The notes: generated from the letters alone by a model not told the origin. A stretch of DNA of 64,000 bases from Desulfosarcina widdelii (GCF_009688965.1 NZ_AP021875.1:3286001-3350000), one strand, 5' to 3'; counted from the first letter of the stretch, positions 1-9,313 are shown. Numbers and translations are program-made.

Positions 1-706
1 CGGTATCGCATGCCGGGCACCGGTTTCGTTTGAAACGCCACTGGCAGCCGCACAAGGCGCAATGCAGGTATTTTTGCCCGCCGCCGCCTTGAAGGAATTC
101 GGTGGTAGGACCCTGGGGCTTGGCGAGATAACTGATGGCGGGCATGGCTCCGCACAAAGGGCAATACCCCAGCGACCAGGACGATAAATCGGCCGATGCC
201 GCCCCCTTCATCCTTACGGCGTTGAGCACCGTCGACAGTGCCCAATTGACGGCGAATCCGAGGGAATCCTCTTTTAGCCCGCCCACTTTCCCCGCCGCAC
301 GGAATGCCTCGGCGTTGTCCTCCAGATAAGCTTTCGCAATCACGGCCAGGTCCAAATCCCCTCTTTCGATGACAGCTTCGATGGCACAAAGGTCTGTCTC
401 CAGGTTCGGAAAAGCCAGTTTGAGGGTCGGCATCAGGTCAGCGTATGCCTTTTCCAGGGAAGGTTTCAAGTCGGAAAAAGAGAGGTCCGCAACCATGGGA
501 ACACCTGAACGGCGCCGGCTGCCGGCAGGCTCCGGATCCAAAGGCGGCAAACAAACTTTTATCTCATCGATGGCGGTCTCCCTTTTGAGCAATACAGGAG
601 CAAAGGGTTTGATGACGGTTTCCAGAGCGGGTCGTTTTTGCAATGACAGGGCAATCGCCTGATCGTACTGCTGTTCGATCATACCATTCGATCTTTCGAG
701 TTGCAT
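1..706 (-). CDS. fdhE: FdhE-like formate dehydrogenase accessory protein (partial)
   Basis: The reading frame is open from an ATG at 706 down to the left edge, about 235 codons, so the C-terminus is outside the window. FdhE proteins are cytoplasmic rubredoxin-like iron proteins needed for formate dehydrogenase activity. The translation shows the family signature: an N-terminal helical part, a G-V-P-M-V-A-D-L stretch, then YCPLCGAMP and, near the edge, HCALCGCQWRFKRNRCPACDT-like CxxC pairs that bind iron. It lies about 100 bp downstream of fdhB on the same strand, so it closes an fdhA-fdhB-fdhE operon. The start is uncertain; an in-frame ATG at 682 is an alternative and neither has a strong ribosome binding site. 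Confidence 0.9.
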   Translation of the reverse strand, partial: MQLERSNGMIEQQYDQAIALSLQKRPALETVIKPFAPVLLKRETAIDEIKVCLPPLDPEPAGSRRRSGVPMVADLSFSDLKPSLEKAYADLMPTLKLAFPNLETDLCAIEAVIERGDLDLAVIAKAYLEDNAEAFRAAGKVGGLKEDSLGFAVNWALSTVLNAVRMKGAASADLSSWSLGYCPLCGAMPAISYLAKPQGPTTEFLQGGGGQKYLHCALCGCQWRFKRNRCPACDT

Positions 707-809
707 CGTTGAACAACTTTCTATGAGTGGAGAGGATCCCACCCCGGGCAGACACCTGGGCGAAAACCCGGGGTAGGCAGCAATGGCGAAAAGAGTTTTG
801 GCCTCGCGC

Positions 810-1550
810 TTAAACCCTCAGCAGCGAACGAACGCCCTTTCGCAGCGGAGATCCCAGTTTGGCCAGAAAAGCTTTGCGGTCCAGCCCCGGTATAAACTGA
901 GCCACGCTGAACTCATAGTACTTGGTAGGATCGTCCACGAGCAGGTAGATTACGTTTACATCGTCCGGGTCGGCCAGCATGGCCTTGGGATGCTCTTTTT
1001 TTACCCTTGCCAGCCGTTTTTGGGCCAGCGTAAGCATCTCTTCCCGCTCGCCGAAGTTCATGGCACCCGTGGGGCACACCTGAACGCAAACCGGCAGCAG
1101 ACCTCGAACGACCCTGTCATTACACATGGTGCACTTGCTGATCCGACCCGTAGTGGGATCTCGCCGGGGAATGTTGTACGGACAAGATTCGCGCATTTCC
1201 TCGAAGGTCTCTTCGGAGAGTTGGCGGGTTTTGTCCGTGTAGACCACGGCGCCGGTTTTTTTGTCGTGGATGATGGCCCCCTCCACGATATCACCGCCCA
1301 CAGCCACGCAGGGCGGGTCGATGCAATGGCGGCACTGGTCGGGGAAGAAATACCAGCGGATTGTGTTGCCCTCCAGGTGTTCGCTGAACCGCACGATTTT
1401 ATAGTTGTTTGGGTTCAGATCCGGTGGATTCTGATGGGAGCCGGTCTGTTTGGTTTTATTGGCCGGCAGCTCGAACCACTCCTTGCAAGCTATCTGGCAG
1501 CCCCGGCACGCCGTGCATCGGGACGTATCGATTAGAAATGATTTGGCCAT
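810..1550 (-). CDS. fdhB: Formate dehydrogenase iron-sulfur (beta) subunit
   Basis: A 246-residue ferredoxin-type subunit that would pass electrons from the FdhA active site to a periplasmic acceptor such as cytochrome c3. Four Cys clusters are visible: CTACRGCQIAC near residues 12-22, CRHCIDPPC near 73-81, CTMC near 140, and CVQVCPTG near 155. This is the four-[4Fe-4S] pattern of FdhB/DmsB/HybA-like subunits. There is no C-terminal membrane helix, which fits the soluble FdhAB type of sulfate reducers and not the membrane-anchored FdnH type. It has no signal peptide and probably travels with the Tat signal of FdhA. It starts 51 bp after the fdhA stop codon. Confidence 0.93.
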   Translation of the reverse strand: MAKSFLIDTSRCTACRGCQIACKEWFELPANKTKQTGSHQNPPDLNPNNYKIVRFSEHLEGNTIRWYFFPDQCRHCIDPPCVAVGGDIVEGAIIHDKKTGAVVYTDKTRQLSEETFEEMRESCPYNIPRRDPTTGRISKCTMCNDRVVRGLLPVCVQVCPTGAMNFGEREEMLTLAQKRLARVKKEHPKAMLADPDDVNVIYLLVDDPTKYYEFSVAQFIPGLDRKAFLAKLGSPLRKGVRSLLRV

Positions 1551-1601
1551 GATGATGTCTCCTTTCGGGTATCGGGCAAAACGAAGCTACCCTCGTCCGT
1601 T

Positions 1602-4600
1602 TCAGGCAATTTCGGTCAGACGGTCCGCCTTGCGAATGTTGACGCAGCAGGCCTTGAATTCGGGAATAGTGGTGTTTGGATCTCCCACCCCCGGGGTCAG
1701 GCGGTTGACGCCGTCGCCACAGCCCGGCGTCGTCCAGCCGAAACAGAACGGCATGCCGATCTCATGAACAATGCGGCCTTGAACCTTCAACGGACGCATG
1801 CGAACGGTGACCATGGCAATGGCCTCCACCCTCCCGCGAGCGCTTTCCACCACAACACCGTCCCCGTTTTCGATTCCCTTCTCGCCGGCCAGTTCGGGGC
1901 TCATTTCCACATAGAGTTGAGGTTCGGCTTCCAGCAGGTTGGGAACGTTGCGGGTCTCGCCGCCACCGCACCAATGCTCGGTAACGCTGTACGTGGTCAG
2001 CACGACGGGGTAATTCGGATCCGCCGGCTTGGCCAGCAGATCCATCTCGCTGGAGAGGGATTTATAACAGGGACTGTTGAGCTGAGCCGAAAATGGATGA
2101 CGGCTCACCGGCGTCTCTACCGGCTCGTAGTGTTCGGAAAAGGGTCCGTCGGCGCGGCCGGGGCCGAAGATCTGTCCGAACCCGTGTTTGTGCATGATGA
2201 ACGGATAGCGCCCCTTGCCAGTGGCCAGCGGCGGCCAGCCGCCGTCGGGTACATCCCCGACCCATTTGCCGTCTTCCCAGGCGATCACCGCCTTGGAGGG
2301 ACTCCAGGGATTGCCGTTGAGATCCACCGAGGCCCGGTTGTAAAGAATCCGGCGGTTCACCGGCCAGCACCAGGCGAAATTTGGGTACAGACCAATCTCG
2401 GCCTGCATCGGGGTCTGGGTCGGATCGCGGCGTTTGGACTTGTTGCCATCCTCCTCGGTGATACTGCCGGCATAGAGCCAGTTCAGCGAAAGGGTCGAGC
2501 CGTCATCCGCCAATGCCGTGAAGCTGGGCACCTGCTGCCCTTTACGATAGCGCTTGCCCTTGATTTCCACGTCCCGTGTGAACACACCGTTGATCCGGCG
2601 AGCCACCATTTCGGGATCATAGGAATCGTGCCAGGCCATTTTGAGAATGGGATCGGGATAGGCACCACCTCTCTTGTAGGCTTTGCGAATACGGTTCATC
2701 AGGTCCACGAACATGTCGCCGAATGTGCGGGCCTGTCCCGGTGGCTTGACCGCTTCGTAATGCCAGAGCATCCAGCGGCCGCTGTTGGTCACCGAACCGT
2801 CTTTTTCCAGCCGGTGGGCCGACGGCAGCAGAAAGACTTCGGTCTTGACCGTTTTCGGATCCACACCCGGGCGATGCCAGTTGTCGCTGGTTTCGCTGTT
2901 GTGGACATCCACGGCCACCATCCAGTCGAGGTTGTCGAACGCCTTGCGGACTTTATTGGCGTTGGCCACGCTGTTGGCCGGATTGAGGCCGAGAATGAAG
3001 CCGCCTTCGATCTTTCCCCGGTACATGCGATCGAACAAAAAGAGGTAGGAGTAGTCCACTCCTTTGTCCAGCTTGGGAACCATACCGTAGCCGAAGTCGT
3101 TTTCCTGCGTTGCGTTGTCGCCGAACCAGGCCTTGAGCAGGCTGTTGAAATACTTGGGTTTGTGCTGCCACCAGTTGGCGCTGGCCGGGTCCGCACTTAC
3201 CGGCGTGTTGGCCTTGTGGTAATCGGCCAACGTCGGCCAGTCGGCGCGAGGGGTGGCCATGTAGCCGGGAATGATGTGGTAGAGGAGGGTGTGATCGGTG
3301 GAGCCCTGAACGTTGGGTTCGCCGCGCAGGGCATTGATGCCGCCGCCGGCGACGCCGATATTGCCCAGCAGCAATTGCAGGATGCCTGCCGAGCGTATGT
3401 TCTGAACGCCCACGGTGTGTTGGGTCCAGCCTAAAGCATAGAGAATCGTCCCCGATTTTTCCGGTGTCCCGGTCGCCGCATAGGACTGGTAGACCCGCAT
3501 CAGGTTCTCTTCGGAGACGCCCGTGATATCGGATACCTGATCCAGGGTATACCGGGAGTAGTGCTTGCGCAGCAGTTGGAAGACGCAACGTTCGTGTCTC
3601 AGGCTGGGGTCTTTCAGCGGCACCCCCCTGGCATCCGTGTCGAAAGACCACTTGCTGCGGTCATAGGTACGTGTTTTCGGGTCATAGCCGGAGAACAGCC
3701 CGTCCTTGAAACCGAATTCCTTACTGACGATCAGGGCCGCGTTGGTGTAGTTGGCCACATATTCATGAAAGTACTTTTTATTTTCCAGAATGTAATGGAT
3801 CATGCCCCCCAGAAAGGCGATGTCGGTGCCGGAACGCAAGGGGACGTGGAAATCGCTGCGGGCCGAGGTTCGCGAGAACTTGGGGTCCACGTGCATGACC
3901 ACGGCCCCGCGGTTGTATTTGGCATCCAGCACCCATTTGAAGGAGATGGGATGGTGTTCGGCAGCATTGCTGCCCATGATTAAAATGGCATCGGCATTTT
4001 TAATGTCGATCCAGTGGTTGGTCATCGCACCGCGTCCGAACGACTCTCCCAGAGCCGCAACCGTGGCGCTATGTCAGATGCGTGCCTGGTGGTCGAGGTG
4101 GACGACCCCCAGCGCCCGCACGGCCTGGTGAACCAGTGCACACTCTTCGTTGTCCATGTGCGAGGTGCCCAGGGTAAAGAGGTTTTCCAGACGGTTGACC
4201 CGCTGCCCGTTGGCATTGGTAGCGGTGAAGCCCTTGTCGCGCGTCTTCTTGACCCGATCGGCGATGCGGTCCAGCACCCAGTCCCAACTCTTCTCTTCCC
4301 ATTTGTCGCTGTATGGCGCCCGGTAGAGCGGTTTGGTTACCCGGTGGGGATTACGCGTCAGGGAAAGCATGGCCGCGCCCTTGGCGCAAAGCGCGCCTTG
4401 GTTGATGGGATAATCCGGATCGCCTTCGGTGCTCACCAGCCGCCCGTCTTTGACATGGGCAATGATGTGGCAGCTGACCGAGCAGAATGGACAGATACTG
4501 AGCACCTCCTTTGCTCCATCGATTTTGAGCCCTGCGGAATAGCCTTTAACCTGCTTCATACTGCAGCCCAGTTGTATCAGCGACAGCCCGGCTACGCCCG

Positions 4601-4640
4601 CACCGCTGATTTTGAGAAAATCGCGTCGGTTGTAATCCAT
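1602..4640 (-). CDS. fdhA: Formate dehydrogenase catalytic subunit, selenocysteine-containing, Tat-exported
   Basis: Oxidises formate to CO2 at a Mo- or W-bis-pyranopterin site in the periplasm. The frame is continuous for 1012 residues if the in-frame TGA at 4076-4074 is read as selenocysteine (Sec189, context H-Q-A-R-I-Sec-H-S-A-T-V-A). This matches the active-site Sec-His pair of the family; conventional callers would split the gene here. The N-terminus carries a twin-arginine motif (RRDFLK, residues 5-10). Cys50, Cys53, Cys57 and Cys85 form the [4Fe-4S] site. The length equals that of Desulfovibrio FdhA. A hairpin follows the TGA. fdhB and fdhE follow in the same operon. A 22-bp dyad lies about 230 bp upstream. 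The metal cannot be told from sequence. Confidence 0.95.
4040..4076 (-). promoter_or_regulatory. Candidate bacterial SECIS hairpin of fdhA
   Basis: The Sec UGA occupies 4076-4074. Eighteen bases on, GCGGCTCT (4058-4051) can pair with AGAGTCGT (4047-4040) around a GGG loop, with two G-U pairs. Bacterial SECIS elements sit in this position immediately downstream of the UGA and are read by SelB. The sequence just before the hairpin (ACGGTTGCGG) resembles the equivalent part of E. coli fdhF. The pairing was worked out by hand and has not been scored. Confidence 0.6.
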
Positions 4641-4866
4641 ACCCGCCTCCTTTCAATAACCTTTGGTTTAATACCAGAACGCCTGACGTCTGGCGGTTGA
4701 TCAATAACGAAGTTGGATGGTACTCCGGGTAGGGTGGAGAGACGGTTTTCAACGCAACGGCATGCAGCAGCCTGTTTCCGGCGGGTCTTCTTGCAAAGGC
4801 GCGGGATGAGGCTGAACGTATTGAGAGGCAACACGAATTAATGGAAAGAGAATCTACCCGGCTATA

Positions 4867-4888
4867 GTTGTATCAACATTGACATAAC
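4867..4888 (-). promoter_or_regulatory. Mo/W-type dyad operator, site 1 (upstream of fdhA)
   Basis: Plus-strand sequence GTTGTATCA, four-base spacer, TGACATAAC. The two arms agree at 7 of 9 positions. The right arm is identical to that of site 3 at 18012-18033. It lies about 227 bp upstream of the fdhA start. Function is inferred from recurrence at four other Mo/W units. Confidence 0.6.
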
Positions 4889-5116
4889 AAAAAACGGGGT
4901 GTCAACGATATTTTGCGTTTATCCCATTTATTTTAATATGTTAATTAAAACGTAACGGGGCCGAATTTTCCTTTCCGCCCTTACCCCCCATACGATTTCC
5001 GGGAGGCTGGCATCGCCATAAAAGGCTCCCGGCCATATCAAAAGCCTGGATTCTTCTATAATTGACAATGTCTTCTGAGTAAAATAGAAAAGATTGATTG
5101 AACATTGGGCAATCGA

Positions 5117-5134
5117 TTAGACGCATGCGTCTAA
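5117..5134. promoter_or_regulatory. 18-bp perfect palindrome, possible operator
   Basis: TTAGACGCATGCGTCTAA is a perfect 18-bp palindrome in the fdhA/4Fe-4S intergenic region, about 200 bp upstream of the plus-strand operon. It could be a dimeric regulator site. An A-run follows on the plus strand, which reads as a T-run before it on the minus strand, so it is not a good terminator. Function is unknown. Confidence 0.35.
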
Positions 5135-5223
5135 AAAAGTCGATTTTCGGACGGCTTTGCAAAAATCTTTTTACGAAATCGTCATTATTGATGAACGCGT
5201 AAAAAGTTGAATTTAGCCCGTTG

Positions 5224-5290
5224 ATGTCATTCCCGCAGGGAATACAGCATTTTCATATAGGTATAGATTCCCGCCCCGCGGGAATGACAT
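5224..5290. repeat. Short inverted-repeat element with GTCATTCCCGC ends
   Basis: A 67-bp element bounded by perfect 13-bp inverted repeats, ATGTCATTCCCGC (5224-5236) and GCGGGAATGACAT (5278-5290). GTCATTCC-ended palindromic elements are common dispersed repeats in many bacterial genomes. A similar GTCATGCC-ended copy lies at 48241-48324. It argues against starting the downstream gene at the ATG at 5289, which sits in the repeat arm. Confidence 0.7.
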
Positions 5291-5330
5291 GTCTGGTGAC
5301 ATTTTGCGAGACTGTCATTATTGGTTAGTC

Positions 5331-6386
5331 ATGGACCGAATAAAGGAATTCATCGCCCTTTTTCAAATCCCCCCGGCCATTGCACCTTATGTAACGGTAT
5401 TCGCCGAACCCGACGAGATCGACCTGATCGTCACCATGGCGGGCAGGACCCTCAGCGTTGTGGAAGTGGCCGACCTGTTGAAGCTTCCCATGTATCAGGC
5501 CGCTGCGTTTCTGGAGAAAGCCTACCGTCGACATTTCGTCCATCGTGAGGTCGCGGGCCGCAAAGTCGGTTACATTTTCGATCACGTCGATACCACCGAT
5601 AAACCGTTACGCTATATTCCGGCCCGATTCTACGATCGGCTCGATGAACTGACCATGTATGGTGACTGGGATGCCCTCCCGAAAGAAATCCGGGATGAAG
5701 TCACGGGTTGGTGGTTGCAGGAATATGCCGATAAAATTGCTCCGGTGGTGGAAAAAATAAAACAGGACCCGGACGCCCACCAGAAAATCAAACAAAAAGA
5801 TTTTCTACTTCTCGACGAAGCGGTCGCCCAGGTGGATGCAGCCGCGGTTCATGCCGTGGTCAATTGCGACTGCCGTAGCAGTACACAAGGATGCAGCCGC
5901 ATGGTCGAGGCCTGCATCCGCCTTGATGACGGCGCACGCTATACGCTGGAGCGGGGTTTGGGTCGACAACTCTCCAAGGATGAATGCAAGCAGATCGTCC
6001 TGGCCACCGACCGCGACGGATTGATGCATATCGACACACGCGTGTGGCAGGACCACGGACTTTTCGGCTTCTGCAACTGCTGCACCTGCTGCTGTTTTCC
6101 ATTGCGCGCCTCCACCCTCCTGGACAGTGATCGCGTCTATCCCCGGGTGCACTACCAAGCCCGTCGGGACGAAACCGTCTGCACCCACTGTGGTCGTTGC
6201 GTCAGACGCTGCCCATACGGGGCCTTTTATCATGACGGCAGCACTATCCTCATGAACGGCAAAAGCCGCAAGGCCGTGGCCTTCGATGCGGCCAAGTGCT
6301 ATGGCTGCGGCCTGTGCAGAACCGGCTGCCCCATCGGGTGCATCGCCATGCACTCCTTGCGGGGAATTCCTGATGACCACCCTTGA
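5331..6386 (+). CDS. Cys-rich 4Fe-4S dicluster protein with N-terminal helical domain
   Basis: A 351-residue cytoplasmic protein with no signal or membrane segment. Residues 1-90 look like a small winged-helix-type helical domain. Then follow an unusual Cys-dense centre, NCDCRSSTQGC near residue 180 and CNCCTCCC near residue 247, and two C-terminal ferredoxin clusters, CTHCGRCVRRCPYG and CYGCGLCRTGCPIG. The ferredoxin part indicates electron transfer; the central Cys block could bind a further cluster or metal. It overlaps hypB by 14 bp, so the three genes are translationally coupled. A role in hydrogenase or FDH maturation or electron supply is inference only. An ATG at 5289 is possible but lies in a repeat. 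Confidence 0.8.
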   Translation: MDRIKEFIALFQIPPAIAPYVTVFAEPDEIDLIVTMAGRTLSVVEVADLLKLPMYQAAAFLEKAYRRHFVHREVAGRKVGYIFDHVDTTDKPLRYIPARFYDRLDELTMYGDWDALPKEIRDEVTGWWLQEYADKIAPVVEKIKQDPDAHQKIKQKDFLLLDEAVAQVDAAAVHAVVNCDCRSSTQGCSRMVEACIRLDDGARYTLERGLGRQLSKDECKQIVLATDRDGLMHIDTRVWQDHGLFGFCNCCTCCCFPLRASTLLDSDRVYPRVHYQARRDETVCTHCGRCVRRCPYGAFYHDGSTILMNGKSRKAVAFDAAKCYGCGLCRTGCPIGCIAMHSLRGIPDDHP

Positions 6387-7047
6387 GATCCGCCAGGCGA
6401 TCACTGCGGCCAATGACCGATTGGCGGAGAACCTGCGCCAGCGATTCGCCGACTACGGGGTCCTGGTACTTAACCTGATCGCTTCGCCGGGCGCCGGTAA
6501 GACAGCATTGCTGGAAAAAACCATTGTCGCTTTGGGGTCCAGGTTCACCATCAATGTGATCGAAGGCGATCCCTATACCCGCCTGGACAGCGAGCGGATC
6601 ATCCACGCCGGCGGCGGCGGCGTCCAGATCAATACCGAGGGCGGCTGTCATCTCGATGCCCGCATGGTGAGCGAAGTTATTGACCGCTTTGACCTGGCCG
6701 ACACGGACCTGATCGTCATTGAAAACGTGGGCAACCTGCTCTGTCCGGCAGCCTGGGATTTAGGTCAGGATGTCACCGTGGTGGTGACCAGCTTGACCGA
6801 GGGAACGGACAAGCCTCTTAAATATCCCGAAACCTTTGCCCGTGCACAAGTTGTCGTAATCAACAAGATAGACTTGGAACCCCATCTGTCGGCCACTGCC
6901 GCCGACCTAAAAACCAATGTCCGGACGATCAATCCGGACATGTCCGTTTTTGAAGTCAGTTGCCTTGCCGGAACCGGTCTGGAGTCATGGCACCATTGGG
7001 TCGCAGAGGCGATCAAAACCAAAAAGGGAATCCGCGGCCATGCATGA
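6373..7047 (+). CDS. hypB: Hydrogenase nickel-incorporation GTPase HypB
   Basis: A 224-residue SIMIBI-class GTPase that delivers nickel to [NiFe] hydrogenase together with HypA. Visible motifs are the P-loop SPGAGKT (about residues 37-43), the metal-binding GCHLDA segment, VIENVGNLLCPA, and the base-recognition NKID. There is no N-terminal Cys or His-rich nickel-storage extension, so it is the short form. The start was chosen at the ATG at 6373, which overlaps the end of the preceding gene and gives the usual family length. The stop overlaps the hypA start by 8 bp. No hydrogenase structural gene is in the window. Confidence 0.93.
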   Translation: MTTLEIRQAITAANDRLAENLRQRFADYGVLVLNLIASPGAGKTALLEKTIVALGSRFTINVIEGDPYTRLDSERIIHAGGGGVQINTEGGCHLDARMVSEVIDRFDLADTDLIVIENVGNLLCPAAWDLGQDVTVVVTSLTEGTDKPLKYPETFARAQVVVINKIDLEPHLSATAADLKTNVRTINPDMSVFEVSCLAGTGLESWHHWVAEAIKTKKGIRGHA

Positions 7048-7447
7048 AGAGCCCTATACACAGGCCATGTTGGACTTGGCCCTGGAGGAGGCAGGTGGAA
7101 GGCGAATCACCGAAATCCGTCTGGGAGTGGGTCGCTTCAGTGCTATTGTACCGGCTTCGGTGGAGGTGTTCTTCCGCTACCTTAGCGCAGGCACGCTGGC
7201 CGAAAGGGCCCGCCTTATCTTCGAAACGGTTCCAGTAGAGCTTACCTGCACGGCATGCGGAAAAATCGTGACGGCGGATATTCCTTCCCAGGTGCCCATC
7301 CACCCGGCCTTGGGGGCTCTTTTAAAAAAAGGATGCGGCTGCAGTTTGGGAAAACTAACGATCACCGGAGGCTTGGGATTTGATCTGATCGATCTGACCC
7401 TGAGCGATCATGATCCCATTCTCCCAGATGGAGAAGCCGGGAAATGA
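7040..7447 (+). CDS. hypA: HypA-like nickel metallochaperone with a non-canonical zinc site
   Basis: 135 residues. It begins Met-His-Glu, giving the conserved His2 nickel ligand of HypA. The zinc domain has a normal first pair (CTAC) but the second pair is C-G-C in GCGCSLGKL instead of CxxC, and the linker between pairs is long (about 28 residues). HypA hands nickel to the HypB-hydrogenase complex. The coupled hypB supports the name, while the altered zinc site suggests a divergent paralogue. Other ORFs in this frame start upstream, but the ATG at 7040 is the only start giving the M-H-E terminus. Confidence 0.8.
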   Translation: MHEEPYTQAMLDLALEEAGGRRITEIRLGVGRFSAIVPASVEVFFRYLSAGTLAERARLIFETVPVELTCTACGKIVTADIPSQVPIHPALGALLKKGCGCSLGKLTITGGLGFDLIDLTLSDHDPILPDGEAGK

Positions 7448-7495
7448 CCTCTTGGTTGAAGTCTCAGGCGGCGCTGCGCAAATTCAAACCTGCCT

Positions 7496-8710
7496 TCATC
7501 TGAGCAGCTGTGCGGCAACGACGGCACCCTCCGGCAAAGACTTCACGCCTTCTGGGATGGCGATCACCCCTTCGGCCCGGGCAATGGCTTTCAAACGACT
7601 GGACATCCGCAAGGGGGTAAAAAGGGGATGCCGCTCTCCATCGGTCAGGGAGCCGTAAACGAACTCGGTCCAGTCGATCTGGCGGCAGGTCAGGTGGCGA
7701 ACCAACTTCACCATCGTTCCAGGCAGGGAAGGTTTGCCGTGGCCGCCGAGCTTTAAAAGACCCGGCAGAGCGATCTGGAGAAAAGCGGTAAGGTTGGACG
7801 GCGGTCCTCCGGGAAGAAGGAACACCGGTTTATCCCGGAGCATGCCGAAACCGACGGGCTTACCGGGCCCCATGCGGACCCAATGAAAGCATTTCTTCCA
7901 GCCGAGGGCAGACAGCGTCCGGGCCACGAAATCACGGTCGCCGGCCCAGGCGCCGCCGCTGGTAATTACCGCATCATGGGTGGAAATGGCCTCGTCGATG
8001 GTTGCCGTGATGAGATCCGGTCGATCTTTGAGGATGGAGAAGGTGGTCTGCATACCGTATCGCCGGCACCAGGACTTCAGCATTTCCAGATTACTGGCAT
8101 ACAATTTTCCTGCGGGAAGGGGCTGCCCGGGAGCCACCAGTTCATCTCCCGTTGCAATAATGGCGAGTCCGGGCTGACGATGGACAGGCAGTGTGTCATA
8201 GCCGGCGGCTGCGAAGATACCGATCATGCCCGGCGAAAGGCGGCTGCCTTGTGCAGCGATCAATTCTCCCGCTTCGATATCGGCGCCCTTCGGCAGAATA
8301 TTGCGACCCGGCTCCGCGGTATTGAAAACAGCTATGCACTCGCCTTCTAAAATAGCGAACTCTTCCGACACTACGGCATCGGCCCCGTCCGGAATCTTGG
8401 CACCGGTAAGGATTCGAATGGCATCGCCACCGGATAGGGCGGTATTTGCCGGAAGCCCGGCGGCCGCCGTGCCGATAACTGTCAACGAAACCTTGTTTTT
8501 GGGAGATGCCTTTTCGATGTCCGTCGATCGGACTGCGTAACCGTCTTTCAGTGAAGCGTCCGTGGACGGTGAACACACCTGGGAGTATAGTTCGCTGGCG
8601 AGAATTCTATCCGAGCATTCAAAAAGCGATAGCCTTTCGCTGCTAAGGGGAGTAATCGTCTCCAGGGTCACCCGCAACGCTTCTGCGTAACCCGTCTGTA
8701 CTTTCTTCAT
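7496..8710 (-). CDS. moeA: MoeA-family molybdopterin molybdenum/tungsten insertase (copy near bamC)
   Basis: 404 residues. MoeA inserts molybdate or tungstate into adenylylated pyranopterin. Seen here are LKDGYAVR (the conserved Asp-Gly-Tyr block), the GDAIRILTGAKIPDGADAV segment, IIATGDELV, a modified ITSGGAWAGDRD loop, and LLPGGPPSN where LPGNPxS is typical. These departures from the canonical loops suggest a specialised insertase. It lies 72 bp after bamC in the same direction, the last gene of a moeA-bamB-bamC-moeA unit. The context suggests loading of tungsten for the BamB-type enzyme, which is inference. The ribosome binding site is weak. Confidence 0.9.
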   Translation of the reverse strand: MKKVQTGYAEALRVTLETITPLSSERLSLFECSDRILASELYSQVCSPSTDASLKDGYAVRSTDIEKASPKNKVSLTVIGTAAAGLPANTALSGGDAIRILTGAKIPDGADAVVSEEFAILEGECIAVFNTAEPGRNILPKGADIEAGELIAAQGSRLSPGMIGIFAAAGYDTLPVHRQPGLAIIATGDELVAPGQPLPAGKLYASNLEMLKSWCRRYGMQTTFSILKDRPDLITATIDEAISTHDAVITSGGAWAGDRDFVARTLSALGWKKCFHWVRMGPGKPVGFGMLRDKPVFLLPGGPPSNLTAFLQIALPGLLKLGGHGKPSLPGTMVKLVRHLTCRQIDWTEFVYGSLTDGERHPLFTPLRMSSRLKAIARAEGVIAIPEGVKSLPEGAVVAAQLLR

Positions 8711-8782
8711 AAGTCACTCACGTTCAAGGAAGAAAAGGATGTCCCGATGGATAGACCGGCAATGATGCTCGGCCGCACGCGT

Positions 8783-9313
8783 TCACTTATTTTGCGACAT
8801 GCGGGCAAAAGCAGTGGTTATCTTATCAAATCCGTGTTTGTCAATCAGTGCCGCCAATCCTGCATCCATCTCTTCCATTTCTACCTCTTCTTCGACTTCC
8901 TCCTCCCGCTCTTCGTAAATCAAAACATCGTTCAGGCACCATTCGACACACAAAGGGCCCTCTTCGCCTTCGCACATATCGCATTTGAGCGGGAGTCCCG
9001 AATTTGGATCCTTGAACATGTCTCGCGACGGGCAGGTCGCCCTGCAGAAAGTGCACTCGTCGTACTCCTTTCCGTCGATGATATACTTATCTCTGCCCAT
9101 ACATTCAGAAGGCGAGTACTCGCCCGCAAACACCGGCAGCCAGATGTCGTCCAGACGGTGCGTAATGATGCGTATGCGCGATGCTGCCGGATTGACACTG
9201 CTGTATTTCGGTTGAGAATGATAGGCGGCGCAGATGACCTCGCATGTGCGGCAGCCATTGCATTTATCAGCATCGATCTTGATGGTTTTCACCTTTTTTT
9301 TGATCTTGGCCAT
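8783..9313 (-). CDS. bamC: BamC-like ferredoxin subunit of class II benzoyl-CoA reductase-type complex
   Basis: 176 residues with three Cys clusters: CNGCRTCEVIC (residues 18-28), CTFCRATC near 87-94, and CDMC...CVEWC near 110-124, the pattern of the AOR-partner ferredoxin family that includes BamC. A strongly acidic run (EEREEEVEEEVEMEEMD) lies near residue 140. It would relay electrons to or from BamB in the cytoplasm. Its start overlaps the bamB 3' end by 47 bp, with AGAGGA upstream, so the pair is translationally coupled. The assignment as BamC rests mainly on its BamB-like partner; ferredoxins of other AOR-type enzymes look similar. Confidence 0.82.
   Translation of the reverse strand: MAKIKKKVKTIKIDADKCNGCRTCEVICAAYHSQPKYSSVNPAASRIRIITHRLDDIWLPVFAGEYSPSECMGRDKYIIDGKEYDECTFCRATCPSRDMFKDPNSGLPLKCDMCEGEEGPLCVEWCLNDVLIYEEREEEVEEEVEMEEMDAGLAALIDKHGFDKITTAFARMSQNK

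Larger units (their letters stand above)
4641..5330. other. Intergenic region between divergent fdhA and the 4Fe-4S/hypBA operon
   Basis: About 690 bp with no convincing gene. It is AT-rich compared with its neighbours. It contains the 22-bp dyad at 4867-4888, an 18-bp perfect palindrome at 5117-5134, and a dispersed inverted-repeat element at 5224-5290. A possible plus-strand promoter is TTGACA at about 5063 with TAGAAA 17 bases later. Confidence 0.7.

Noticed and set aside
1764..3434. 556-codon ORF on the plus strand across fdhA
   Set aside because: Antisense to fdhA, which has unambiguous catalytic motifs; no start context or domain.
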